64,000 bases of DNA from Saccharospirillum sp040881935 (lineage in GTDB: Bacteria; Pseudomonadota; Gammaproteobacteria; Pseudomonadales; Natronospirillaceae): contig NZ_JBBECH010000056.1 in the NCBI RefSeq assembly GCF_040881935.1, positions 30,835 through 94,834 of the forward strand, in the 5' to 3' direction. The notes below the pieces were generated by a model, which saw only the letters and a program-made list of their open reading frames with translations, ran no database searches and was not told where the DNA came from. Positions 18,633 through 27,278 of the stretch are shown piece by piece. Numbering within the stretch: position 1 is the first letter of the stretch; the number at the start of each line of letters is the position of its first letter. A program made the position numbers and the translations under genes.

Positions 18633-20396
18633 GTGAAGAAATTATGGTATAGGTTGGGGTTGGACAATGCTGGTGGCCGTTTGGCATTAGCACTGGTGCT
18701 GGTCTTTTTATTGGCGATGCACATACCCACCCCCAATATGGATGGCACCGGCCTGGTTATGGCGTTCAATGTTATTTCTCTGGCCATTCTGGTGCCTTGT
18801 CTGTGCTGGGCCTATGTCTCGGTGTTTGGCCAGGCCAGTCTGGCCATCGACCGTGCCGTGCTGCTGATTATTGGTCTGGCGGTGGTATTGACGGTGCCCA
18901 TGGCGTTCGCTACGGATTTTGATGACATCACGCAGCGCATCGTCGGCTTGTGGTTGGGGGTCGCCTTGCTGGTGATCCTGTACCAGCAACACACCCTCGG
19001 CAAGGAGCAGGTGGTGGCGCTGGTGGTGGCCAGCACCCTGCTCGAGGCCTTGCTCGGCTGGTTTCAGGTGCTGTATTTTTATGAGCATGGCTTTCTGGCC
19101 TATAAGGACAGCAGCCGCCCCAGCGGGGTCTTTCAGCAGGTCAATGTGCTGGCCTCTTACGTCGCGACCGGCATCGCCGCCTCGGCCTGGCTGGCCTGTT
19201 ACAGCTCTGGCCGGTTTTTCCGGGGGCTGTCGTACCTGATGGCGGTTGTCGGCCCGGGCATCCTGTTCATGATCTTGTCTCGCGCTGCCTTTGTCGGCCT
19301 GGCGGTTTCGGTGGTGTTCATCGGCGTTTTTTATTGGCGGGCCGAGGCCAGGAACCTGCTGTCCCGCTGGTGGCTCGCGCTGCTGTCTGGCGTGTCGGTT
19401 GGCATTATGATGCTGTGGTACCGCAACGCGACCGGCGCCTCGCCGCGCGATATCGAACAGGTTCTGACCCCGGGCAAGCGTCTTTACGACTATGGCCACA
19501 GCCTGTGGATGATATGGCAGAAACCCTGGGGCGGGTGGGGCTACGGTAATTTTGACTCGGCGTTTCTGTATTCGTGGGCGCAACGCAGTGCCGCTGGCGA
19601 GTTGCCAGGGTCGGTGTCCCGGCGCCTGCACCATCCGCATAATGAGCTGCTGTTGTGGGGCGTGGAAGGTGGCCTGCCGCTGATGTTGCTGATCGTTCTG
19701 GTGATGACGCTGCTGATTGTCTGGATCTTCCGGTCGCAACAGCAGAGCGCCTGGCTCAGCCTGGCGTTGCTCGCGCCGCTGGCCGTGCACGCCATGCTCG
19801 AGTACCCGTTTTATGCCTCGATCGTGCATTGGTTTGCCTTTATTCTGTTGCTCTGGGTGGCGCTCGATGGCGCGTCCGCGAAGCGCAGGGTGCGCATTCC
19901 GGTAAAGGATGCCTGGCGCCTGCTGGCCGCGCTGCTGGTGCCCGTCAGTCTGGTGTTTTTTGTGACCGCCTATCAGTCTTCGAACGTTCTGGAGCGGATC
20001 TACAATGACCCCGAAGCCGCTAAGCGCAACCAGGAACTGTCGAACATTACCAACCCCTTCGTGCTTGGCGATTACCGCAACCTGGCACTGACCACCTTTT
20101 ATCTCGACTACGCCATGGCCCTGGGCGTCGAATCGGTGGCCCGGGCGGCCCTGTCCGACGCGCAACACCTGGTTCGGCAAGATCCGAACCAGGTGTTGCT
20201 GGTCAACATAATAGCGGCGCATGTCACCCTGGGGAACACGGCCGAGGCCGAGGAGTTTTACCTCCTGGGTGCCTCGGCTTACGATGGCATCGCGCCGTTC
20301 GACCAGCCCCGGGAACTGTCCGAGTTCCGGTATGCCGGGTCGCGGTTCCGGTTAACCGCAAGCCCGGCGAGTTCGGCTTTCCGGATGGTGCCCTAG
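18633..20396 (+). CDS. PglL/TfpO-type protein O-oligosaccharyltransferase
   Basis: Polytopic membrane protein of about 587 residues with 11-12 hydrophobic segments and a large loop near residues 270-345, the Wzy/O-antigen-ligase fold. The loop ends in LHHPHNELLLWGVEGGLP (from about residue 331), which has the H..HN.....E.G signature conserved in PglL-like enzymes. The last 150 residues form the soluble C-terminal part typical of pilin-linked members. PglL/TfpO enzymes transfer a lipid-linked glycan to pilin in the periplasm. Placement behind pilA supports PilA as substrate (inference). I prefer GTG 18633 because GAGGGCGGG lies just upstream. Confidence 0.85.
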   Translation: MKKLWYRLGLDNAGGRLALALVLVFLLAMHIPTPNMDGTGLVMAFNVISLAILVPCLCWAYVSVFGQASLAIDRAVLLIIGLAVVLTVPMAFATDFDDITQRIVGLWLGVALLVILYQQHTLGKEQVVALVVASTLLEALLGWFQVLYFYEHGFLAYKDSSRPSGVFQQVNVLASYVATGIAASAWLACYSSGRFFRGLSYLMAVVGPGILFMILSRAAFVGLAVSVVFIGVFYWRAEARNLLSRWWLALLSGVSVGIMMLWYRNATGASPRDIEQVLTPGKRLYDYGHSLWMIWQKPWGGWGYGNFDSAFLYSWAQRSAAGELPGSVSRRLHHPHNELLLWGVEGGLPLMLLIVLVMTLLIVWIFRSQQQSAWLSLALLAPLAVHAMLEYPFYASIVHWFAFILLLWVALDGASAKRRVRIPVKDAWRLLAALLVPVSLVFFVTAYQSSNVLERIYNDPEAAKRNQELSNITNPFVLGDYRNLALTTFYLDYAMALGVESVARAALSDAQHLVRQDPNQVLLVNIIAAHVTLGNTAEAEEFYLLGASAYDGIAPFDQPRELSEFRYAGSRFRLTASPASSAFRMVP

Positions 20397-20486
20397 GAGC
20401 CTGTACGCAAAGACAGTGACGGTGCGCTTCGCATTTGCCGGGAGCCAATGCTAACCTGACCGCCCACACAACGACGGAGAGCCTAC

Positions 20487-21311
20487 ATGACTTTTCTTGC
20501 CGCCCTTCTGGCCTGGCTGGTGTCACTGAGCCTGACCGGAAGCCGGATGCCGGGCCGGGGCCAGGTGCCTGCGCTGATCAGCCGGGTGGTTGCGCGCCTG
20601 GGTGGCAGTACCTGGGTGTACTGCCTGGTGCTGGCCCTGCCGGTGGTTGTGCTGGCGGCTATTCTGCACGGGCTCGACCACTGGCTGGTGACGTTTCTGG
20701 TCGGCCTGGGCAGCCTGGTGCTGGTGTTTGGCCCGGGCGACCAGGCCGACCAGCTCAAGCCTTATCGCCAGTACCAGCAAGACGATGATGCCGACCGGGC
20801 TTATGAGCTGGCGGTTGATACCTTTGACCTGCCGGCAGGGCTCTACGAAGGTGGTGCCGCCCAAATGGACGAGGCGTTAAAGCTGAGCCTGGCGTACCAG
20901 TTGCTGGAGCGTTTCTTCGTTGCCCTGTTCTGGTTTGTCGCCTTTGGTGCGCCCGGGGTACTGCTGGTGGTGTTGGTGCGACATGCCCGGTCAGTGCTGT
21001 TGCAGCTGCCTGCAGAATCCAGCGCTGCTGCTTCGCTGGCTGTTCAGGTGCACCATGCCATTAACTGGATTCCGGCCCGGCTGCTGACGCTATCGCTGGC
21101 GCTGGTGGGCGATTTTTCCCAGAGTTTTGCCATCTGGCTGCGGCGTATCCGGGATTTTGAGCTGGCTGACCGGGCGTTGCTGGAAACCTCATTAAAGGTC
21201 TCTCTCCCCGAAAACCAGGACGCCCAGCGGCCAGAAGATGTACTGGCGCTGATTAAGCGCGCTCAGGTTTTGTGGATGGTGGTGATCGCTCTGGCGACAA
21301 TTTTCGGGTAA
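20487..21311 (+). CDS. AmpE-like (CobD/CbiB-related) inner-membrane protein
   Basis: A protein of 274 residues. It matches the AmpE layout: hydrophobic N-terminus, a central AYELAVDTF segment, then LLERFFVALFWFVAFGAPGV and two further membrane segments. In E. coli AmpE is encoded with AmpD near nadC and ppdD (pilA) and has been linked to beta-lactamase regulation. Here the same position after the pilin genes is kept, but no ampD or nadC is beside it. GGAGA before the ATG supports the start. The molecular role is unclear even in the family. Confidence 0.75.
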   Translation: MTFLAALLAWLVSLSLTGSRMPGRGQVPALISRVVARLGGSTWVYCLVLALPVVVLAAILHGLDHWLVTFLVGLGSLVLVFGPGDQADQLKPYRQYQQDDDADRAYELAVDTFDLPAGLYEGGAAQMDEALKLSLAYQLLERFFVALFWFVAFGAPGVLLVVLVRHARSVLLQLPAESSAAASLAVQVHHAINWIPARLLTLSLALVGDFSQSFAIWLRRIRDFELADRALLETSLKVSLPENQDAQRPEDVLALIKRAQVLWMVVIALATIFG

Positions 21312-21456
21312 CCCTGCCCGCCATTCATACCCCTTTATTGCCATTTATTATCGCCGCCATAGCGCGGCCGGGGTTGATTTGGCGGGTGAAACCACCATCC
21401 TTAGCGCAGTTTGAATGTATCGCATCAACCCTTCGTTTTTAGTGGATATACAGTCT

Positions 21457-22416
21457 ATGAGCACTCAGCATCACGAATTGATCATTCTGGGCTCTGGCCC
21501 GGCAGGATACACAGCGGCCGTTTATGCGGCACGGGCCAATCTGAAACCGGTGCTGATCACCGGTATGCAGATGGGGGGTCAGCTGACCACCACCACAGAA
21601 GTTGAAAACTGGCCAGGTGGCCATGCGGAGTTGCAAGGGCCGCAGTTGATGGAAGAAATGAAGGCTCATGCCGAGCGGTTCAATACTGAGATCATTTTCG
21701 ACCATATTCACACCACCGATCTGGCCAAACCGCCGTTTACGCTGGTGGGTGATCAGGGTACTTACACCTGCGATGCGCTGATCATCAGCACCGGTGCCAG
21801 TGCCCGTTACCTGGGTCTGACTAGCGAAGATGCGTTTAAGGGTAAAGGGGTCTCCGCCTGTGCGACCTGCGATGGCTTCTTCTACCGCAATAAAGAAGTC
21901 AGTGTGATCGGGGGTGGTAACACGGCGGTTGAAGAGGCGTTGTATCTGTCGAACATCGCCAGCAAGGTGCATGTGATCCACCGTCGCGACAGCTTCCGTT
22001 CCGAGAAGATTCTGGCCGACCGCCTGATGGATAAAGTGCAGGAAGGCAAGGTCGTACTGCACTGGAACCGTACGCTGGATGAGGTGTTGGGCGACGAGAT
22101 GGGCGTAACCGGTATTCGCATCAGGAATACGCAAAATGAAGAAACCGAAGAACTGAAGCTGGATGGCGTGTTCGTGGCAATTGGCCACACGCCGAATACC
22201 CAGATCTTTGAAGGTCAGCTGGATATGGCGGGCGGTTACATCAAGGTCAAATCAGGTCTGGAAGGCAATGCGATGGCTACCAGTGTGCCGGGTGTGTTTG
22301 CCTCCGGTGACGTGATGGACCATGTGTACCGGCAAGCGATAACCTCAGCCGGTACTGGCTGTATGGCGGCGCTGGATGCGGAAAAGTATCTGGATAATCT
22401 GAAGCACGCTGGCTGA
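21457..22416 (+). CDS. trxB: Thioredoxin reductase
   Basis: Cytoplasmic FAD enzyme reducing thioredoxin with NADPH (319 residues). FAD motif GSGPAG is at 12-17, the redox pair CATC at C135/C138, and the NADPH motif GGGNTAVEEA follows. VPGVFASGDVMDHVYRQA closes the FAD site. ATG 21457 (MSTQHHELIILG) matches homologue N-termini better than ATG 21415, which would add 14 residues. Neither has a strong ribosome site. It is a single gene, closed by a hairpin. Confidence 0.97.
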   Translation: MSTQHHELIILGSGPAGYTAAVYAARANLKPVLITGMQMGGQLTTTTEVENWPGGHAELQGPQLMEEMKAHAERFNTEIIFDHIHTTDLAKPPFTLVGDQGTYTCDALIISTGASARYLGLTSEDAFKGKGVSACATCDGFFYRNKEVSVIGGGNTAVEEALYLSNIASKVHVIHRRDSFRSEKILADRLMDKVQEGKVVLHWNRTLDEVLGDEMGVTGIRIRNTQNEETEELKLDGVFVAIGHTPNTQIFEGQLDMAGGYIKVKSGLEGNAMATSVPGVFASGDVMDHVYRQAITSAGTGCMAALDAEKYLDNLKHAG

Positions 22417-22428
22417 GACAGGTGTTGC

Positions 22429-22454
22429 CGGGTTTGCGCTTTCGCGCAAACCCG
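22429..22454. terminator. Hairpin between trxB and minE, likely bidirectional terminator
   Basis: CGGGTTTGCGC (22429-22439) and GCGCAAACCCG (22444-22454) form a perfect 11-bp stem with loop TTTC, placed between two convergent genes. The T run after it is weak (TTAAT), so efficiency is uncertain. Confidence 0.75.
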
Positions 22455-22467
22455 TTAATAACCCGCT

Positions 22468-22722
22468 TTACTTGGGCAGGTTAACGTTCACTTCCAGAAT
22501 TGAATAATTCCCTTCTTCATTAATATCGACCTGAAGCTGTTCCGGGCCGATGTCGACGTATTTTCGAATCACATCCATGATGTCGCGCTGCAGCGCGGGC
22601 AGGTAATCCGGTGCGTTGCGCTGGTGGCGTTCGTGAGCGACGATAACCTTAAGCCGCTCTTTGGCGATATGGGCGGATTTGGGCGTAGTGCTGTTGTCCC
22701 TGAACAGGTCAAAAATCGACAT
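22468..22722 (-). CDS. minE: Cell division topological specificity factor MinE
   Basis: Protein of 84 residues beginning MSIFDLFRD, whose N-terminal amphipathic part senses membrane and MinD. The C-terminal domain (IDINEEGNYSILEVNVNLP-like segment) is the topological specificity domain. It displaces MinD from the membrane and drives the pole-to-pole oscillation. It starts one base from the minD stop. I chose the start at 22722 because of homologue length. Confidence 0.96.
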   Translation of the reverse strand: MSIFDLFRDNSTTPKSAHIAKERLKVIVAHERHQRNAPDYLPALQRDIMDVIRKYVDIGPEQLQVDINEEGNYSILEVNVNLPK

Positions 22723-22723
22723 C

Positions 22724-23533
22724 TCAGCCTCCAAATACGCGTTGCAGAAAGCCTCTGCGCTGGGCTTCGAGAAAACGGTGCGGTTTGTCTTCGCCCAGAA
22801 ACCGGTCGACCGTATCCAGATAGGCCTGGCCGGCATCGCTTTTCTCGTCCAGTACCACGGGCATGCCTTTGTTGGAGGCATTCAGCACCGCCTGGCTTTC
22901 CGGAATGATGCCAAGCAGCGGAATGGCCAGTATTTCTTCGATATCCGGTATATCGAGCATGTCGCCCCGGGCGACACGCTGGGGGTCGAAGCGGGTGATC
23001 AGCAGGTGCTCACGGACGGGTGGCTGGTTGGTTTCAGCCCGGTAGCTTTTGCTTTGCAGTATGCCCAGAATTCGGTCTGAATCCCGAACCGAGGAGACTT
23101 CCGGGTTGGTGACGACGATGGCTTCATCGGCATAATACAGCGCCATCTGGGCGCCCTGTTCGATACCGGCGGGTGAATCGCAGACAATGTAGTCGAACTT
23201 TTCGGCCAGGTCGTCGAGTACTTTTTTAACGCCTTCTTTGGTCAGGGCGTCTTTATCCCGGGTTTGGGAGGCGGGCAATATGTAGAGGTTGTCGCAACGT
23301 TTATCTTTGATCAGGGCCTGGTTGAGGCTGGCTTCCTGCTGGAGGACATTGACGAAATCGAACACCACTCGGCGCTCGCAGTTCATGATGATATCGAGGT
23401 TGCGCAGGCCGATGTCAAAGTCGATAACAACGGTTTTGTGGCCGCGCAACGCCAGGCCCATACTGATGGCGGCACTGGAGGTGGTTTTACCAACGCCGCC
23501 CTTACCTGAGGTGATGACAACGATCTTTGCCAA
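22724..23533 (-). CDS. minD: Septum site-determining ATPase MinD
   Basis: Deviant-Walker ParA-family ATPase (269 residues). KGGVGKTT is at 11-18, VVIDFDIGLRNLD near 36-48, and CDSPAGIEQGA holds the switch II aspartate. The C-terminal FLQRVFGG is the membrane-targeting amphipathic helix. It works with MinC, 204 bases upstream in the same direction, and MinE directly downstream. Confidence 0.98.
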   Translation of the reverse strand: MAKIVVITSGKGGVGKTTSSAAISMGLALRGHKTVVIDFDIGLRNLDIIMNCERRVVFDFVNVLQQEASLNQALIKDKRCDNLYILPASQTRDKDALTKEGVKKVLDDLAEKFDYIVCDSPAGIEQGAQMALYYADEAIVVTNPEVSSVRDSDRILGILQSKSYRAETNQPPVREHLLITRFDPQRVARGDMLDIPDIEEILAIPLLGIIPESQAVLNASNKGMPVVLDEKSDAGQAYLDTVDRFLGEDKPHRFLEAQRRGFLQRVFGG

Positions 23534-23737
23534 GATGACGATTCCTTTTTACGTTAAACAGTTGGCTGAAACAGCTTCGGCGGGATTATCCGCTTTTTTA
23601 CCGGCACCGGCCAATCTATCTCAGCGATACAGTTCTGAATTTGAATGCCTGCCAGTGTCGCAGAGGCTGACTGCCGCCTGCAAGTGAGGTTGATTAACCC
23701 TGCACCCGTCACTTAATTTTGCGGTTTATAGCTGCCT

Positions 23738-24418
23738 TTAAAACTGCTCGATCACCAGTTGGTCGTTTTCCAGTCTTACCCGGGTGGGTCGATTGGGCTC
23801 TGCGTTTAAATCGTCCCGAACCTGATAGTTACCGGCAATGGCCAGCAAATCCGCATCCAGGTTCTGGCAGACAATTTCCGCCAGTGTATCGCCTTGCACG
23901 CCAGCCATAGCACGACCACGCAGGGCGCCATAGACGTGAATGCTACCGTCGGCGATTACCTCGGCGCCGGAACTGACCTGGTTCATAATCAGCAAGTGGG
24001 CACCACGCGCATATACTTGCTGACCTGAACGAACGGGCTGGCGGATCACCTGGGTTTCCAGCCCTGCTGGCGCCGAATCAGCCTTGTTGGCTCGTGCTGC
24101 CCGGTCTTTGTCGTCAACCCAGGCCAGGTTGAAGCGTTCACACCAGGGGGTGAGTGCCTCTTTCGGGCCAGCCAGGGCAAATACGACCAGGCGCTGTTCG
24201 CGAGCGAAGTCCAGCATCTGTTGCAGGGTGCTATCGTTCAGCTCGGCAAGCACGGCGCCTACATCAAGTGCCACTGGGGCCCGGTTGAACAGAGCGGGTG
24301 CCTGTTCCAGTTTGTCAGTCAGTCTCTGCGTGAAACTTGCCAGGTCGAGGTGATCTATGATCAGTCGCTGAATGGGCAGCATGCGAGCGCGCACGGTCAG
24401 GGGCTTGGTTTCAGTCAT
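23738..24418 (-). CDS. minC: Septum site-determining inhibitor MinC
   Basis: FtsZ-assembly inhibitor (226 residues). The N-terminal domain (1-110) acts on FtsZ. After a linker, the C-terminal beta-helix binds MinD, with RSGQQVYARGAHLLIM and GSIHVYGALRGRAMAGVQGD as its hallmarks. The gene starts immediately after the stop codon of the upstream regulator gene, with no bases between them. It is separated from minD by 204 bases that hold no gene, so minDE may have its own promoter. Confidence 0.95.
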   Translation of the reverse strand: MTETKPLTVRARMLPIQRLIIDHLDLASFTQRLTDKLEQAPALFNRAPVALDVGAVLAELNDSTLQQMLDFAREQRLVVFALAGPKEALTPWCERFNLAWVDDKDRAARANKADSAPAGLETQVIRQPVRSGQQVYARGAHLLIMNQVSSGAEVIADGSIHVYGALRGRAMAGVQGDTLAEIVCQNLDADLLAIAGNYQVRDDLNAEPNRPTRVRLENDQLVIEQF

Positions 24419-25936
24419 TTAGTGCGAATCCTGCAGCGTTGATTTGGCTTGGTGGTGATCCAGGTAAGTCTGCAAGGCCTGCTCCCGGTCGAGTTGCTGT
24501 TGTTGGCTGAGGTGCAGGCTCGGCTCGGCGACGCGGCTGGCGCAATCGGTCAGTGGGCAGCGTTCGCAGGTTTCGTGAACGTCCATTTGCGGCACGGTCG
24601 GGTCGGCACTGAACGCTACGGTGCTATTGAATCGTTCATCCATCAGGAACCCGAGGGCCATACCGGTATTGCTGTTTTGTCCCAGAGACAGTGGACGCAC
24701 CACAGCGATGTTAAAGAAGGTCTGATTCTGGGCGATGAAGTGACTGCGTTGTGCGGCAATTGCCAATTTTGGGTCTTCTCCCGCCGCCTGACGTTCGCCC
24801 ACGTCGTTCAGCAGGCCAATGGCCACCCAGCGTCGGCAATGGTGCTCGCTCGGGCCGATGCCGCGCGGTGTGAATACGGTGGTGGTGTTGAGTTCCTTGG
24901 CGATGTGAAACTGGTCGACTCCGGCTTTGTTGTGCAGGCGCATGTAGTGCATTTTGTGCAAGCCGAAATGGTGGGGCATCAGTTGCGACATGCGGTACAC
25001 GAACATCTCTGGCGTCGCATCGTACTGATCCATCATCTGGCTGAGTGCATCGCCATCAAATTCTTTGTTGGCCAGCCAGGCTTTCAGGTCGGTCAGCAGC
25101 GCGGCCTCGGGAATCAGCAGGGCGCCGGCAAAATAGGAGGCTCTGAAGTTGTTGTGGACCTGCTCGAATGACTCCACCTTGATCCAGGATGACGTTAATG
25201 CGCGCTCCTCCAGTTCGAGAAAACGGTAACCAATTTCTTTAGCCAATACGAACTTTTGCTGCTGTGGCATCAGCCGGGAATTGACCACCAGCTTATTGGG
25301 CGAGACACAGAGCGAGCGCAGGGTCTGGAGTTCGGGTGTGGCGGAAAAATCGTCGTAGCTGACCCGGCACTGGTACTGGTCGAGCAGCAGGGATTCCAGC
25401 CAGGCGAGGCTGATCAGCGGCTCTGCTACCGGGAATTGCGTTCGAAAGGCTTCAGCTTGACCCTCAATTTCTTCAAAGTAATTCAGGTGCATCTTCTGGT
25501 AGGAGCGCAGCGACGCCAGCAGAAAGTGTTCGACCTGCATGTCGTACCCCCGGCCAATTTCGAGCAGCGTACGAACAAAAGCACCGGCTTTACTGGGGGA
25601 GTCGGTTACCAGATCGAATATATCGGAGAGGCCAATGCCAAACTGTTTTAGCGGAAAGTCGTTGAACAGCGGCGAGTTCAATAGCGCAGTGACCGGGTTC
25701 AATTCGTCATCGAGTTGCAATGAGACCAGCTCGTCGAAGGAGACGCTGAGCCCCTGGGCCAGTTGAATGATCTTCTCCGGTTTGGGGTATTTCTTGCCCT
25801 TCTCGATTTCACTCAGATAGGAGATGGACAGTGAGGTTCGTTCGCCCAGTTGCTTGAGCGATAAACCGGCCGCCTGGCGGTGTTGTTTGACCTTGATGCC
25901 GAGAATGAATCTCAGGCTTTCACTGTTTATCTGCAT
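24419..25936 (-). CDS. XRE-family regulator with ScfR/RamB-like C-terminal domains
   Basis: About 505 residues. The N-terminal HTH_XRE (about 8-62) has LKQLGERTSLSISYLSEIEK. The middle (about 185-330) looks like an ImmA/IrrE-type domain, but the usual metalloprotease HExxH is replaced by AKEIGYRF, so peptidase activity is unlikely. The end holds CRRW and CERCPLTDCASR, a cysteine cluster typical of short-chain acyl-responsive regulators (RamB, MccR, ScfR). ATG 25936 is favoured by GGAAGGG just upstream over an upstream start giving 540 residues. It directly abuts minC, an unexpected partner. The effector is unknown. Confidence 0.8.
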   Translation of the reverse strand: MQINSESLRFILGIKVKQHRQAAGLSLKQLGERTSLSISYLSEIEKGKKYPKPEKIIQLAQGLSVSFDELVSLQLDDELNPVTALLNSPLFNDFPLKQFGIGLSDIFDLVTDSPSKAGAFVRTLLEIGRGYDMQVEHFLLASLRSYQKMHLNYFEEIEGQAEAFRTQFPVAEPLISLAWLESLLLDQYQCRVSYDDFSATPELQTLRSLCVSPNKLVVNSRLMPQQQKFVLAKEIGYRFLELEERALTSSWIKVESFEQVHNNFRASYFAGALLIPEAALLTDLKAWLANKEFDGDALSQMMDQYDATPEMFVYRMSQLMPHHFGLHKMHYMRLHNKAGVDQFHIAKELNTTTVFTPRGIGPSEHHCRRWVAIGLLNDVGERQAAGEDPKLAIAAQRSHFIAQNQTFFNIAVVRPLSLGQNSNTGMALGFLMDERFNSTVAFSADPTVPQMDVHETCERCPLTDCASRVAEPSLHLSQQQQLDREQALQTYLDHHQAKSTLQDSH

Positions 25937-26217
25937 AACCCTTCCAAGTTCGCGGTGAGCGAAATAGCCTGCGCATTCTAAAGAGGAGGCCGTTGCAACA
26001 CAATGCGGGGGCTGTGTGGACTCTGCCGGTGATTGACTCAATGTCAGGCGATTTTGACGGATCGGCTGTTTTTGGCGGGGTATTTTGATAAGCTTCAGTT
26101 TCTGCTATCCGGTGCTCAAGAAGAGCGCTGGCTTGCCACTGGCTAAATCCGAAGGATAACGGAGCCAGATCAGGCGTTTTCGCAGAATCCTATCATTCAT
26201 TCACTAAGGAAAGGCGA

Positions 26218-26589
26218 ATGGACAAACTGAATCGTGCCCGTCGTATACAATCGTTAATGCAACTCCTGCCGGAAAACCCTGAGCCTGAAGCTGGCTTGTA
26301 CTTTGGTGAACACGTGATTCGTGTTGCGGGGCAACTGTGCCTCGTGGTGACACTGAAGGGCCGGATTGGTATTCGTGCAATTGCCCCCGAACTTGAAGCC
26401 GAACTGCAGCACGCCTGCGGTGACCAGCACTGGATTGCCCATGGAAAGGTCTATGGGCAGTGGTATTTGCTGCCAGAACCGGTGTATCAGGATGCAGGCC
26501 AGGTCTGCAGTTGGGTTCGCCAGGCTGCCGTCGGAGCGGCCCGGCTGTCAATGGGCAATCACTTCTTAAGACAGGTTTACCATGACTGA
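26218..26589 (+). CDS. Small hypothetical protein, weak TfoX-N-like resemblance
   Basis: 123 residues, cytoplasmic, with no signal or membrane segment. The order of short strands and the pattern ending in VYGQWYLLPEPVYQDAGQ, then SWVRQAAVGA, recalls TfoX N-terminal domains, but the similarity is judged by eye only. AAGGAAAGGCG precedes the ATG. The last 8 bases overlap the following LON-domain gene, so the two are probably coupled. Function is not known. Confidence 0.6.
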   Translation: MDKLNRARRIQSLMQLLPENPEPEAGLYFGEHVIRVAGQLCLVVTLKGRIGIRAIAPELEAELQHACGDQHWIAHGKVYGQWYLLPEPVYQDAGQVCSWVRQAAVGAARLSMGNHFLRQVYHD

Positions 26590-27190
26590 TTTCGAAACCG
26601 ATGGCGCCGTTGAACGGTACCCCCTGTTCCCAATGGGGGCTTTATTGTTGCCTGGGGCGTCTCTGCCATTGCAGATTTTTGAGCCCCGGTACCTGATGAT
26701 GGTGTCGAGCAGCACCCGGGAGAACCGGCCCTTCGTGATCATGGTTGCGGAGCCGGGAAAAGACCGCAGCGGCCAGGGTTGTCTGGCGCGTATTGTTGAT
26801 TTCAATCAGCAGGCCAATGGGCTGCTGGGTATTACCATCGTCGGTGCACAACGGGTTGAGGTCACTGCGGCCGCAAAAGATGTCACCGGGCTATGGTGGG
26901 GTGACGGCGTGCCGAGTGCTGAGCCAGAGGCGGATCCGGCGCTTGAGATGCGGGCGGCACTGCGCTATCAGCCGCTGCTGGACGCCTTACTGGAGCATCC
27001 ATACCTGGCTGATCAGGTTGGGTTGCAGCTTGATTCGCCACGGGGCAGCGTTCATCAGTTAATGGTATGGCTGCCCCTGGAGCGAGAATTGAAAGAATCG
27101 TTGCTGGCTGAAGACAGCTTCCTGCAGCGGTGTGCCTTGCTGGAGTCCGCACTGGCGGAACTGTCCGGGTCGCTTGAATCACCGGATTAG
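26582..27190 (+). CDS. LON substrate-binding-domain protein
   Basis: 202 residues resembling the N-terminal domain of Lon protease without the ATPase and protease parts. YPLFPMGALLLPGASLPLQIFEPRY (from residue 13; key FP, LP, LxIFE.RY) is the signature. Stand-alone LonN-like proteins are common in gammaproteobacteria and their role is unproven. It overlaps the preceding small gene by 8 bases. A dispersed 20-base motif lies 57 bases after its stop. Confidence 0.85.
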   Translation: MTDFETDGAVERYPLFPMGALLLPGASLPLQIFEPRYLMMVSSSTRENRPFVIMVAEPGKDRSGQGCLARIVDFNQQANGLLGITIVGAQRVEVTAAAKDVTGLWWGDGVPSAEPEADPALEMRAALRYQPLLDALLEHPYLADQVGLQLDSPRGSVHQLMVWLPLERELKESLLAEDSFLQRCALLESALAELSGSLESPD

Positions 27191-27247
27191 TAACACAATA
27201 TTCGGGGTTCATTGGGTGGCAATAGCCCGCTTCCGCAGCCAATTCAT

Positions 27248-27267
27248 CCTAAGTCCGACAGACTCCT
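27248..27267 (+). repeat. Dispersed 20-base motif, copy 1
   Basis: CCTAAGTCCGACAGACTCCT lies between convergent genes. It differs in one base from the copy at 41505-41524, which covers the pilH stop codon. A shorter inverted copy (CCTAGGAGCCTGT) covers the stop of the oligosaccharyltransferase gene at 20392-20404. Confidence 0.6.
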
Positions 27268-27278
27268 AGATCAATCGC

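Noticed and set aside
18708..20222. Minus-strand frame of 504 codons opposite the oligosaccharyltransferase gene
   Set aside because: Extremely rich in Gln, His, Arg and Pro with no hydrophobic core. The plus strand encodes a convincing polytopic membrane protein.
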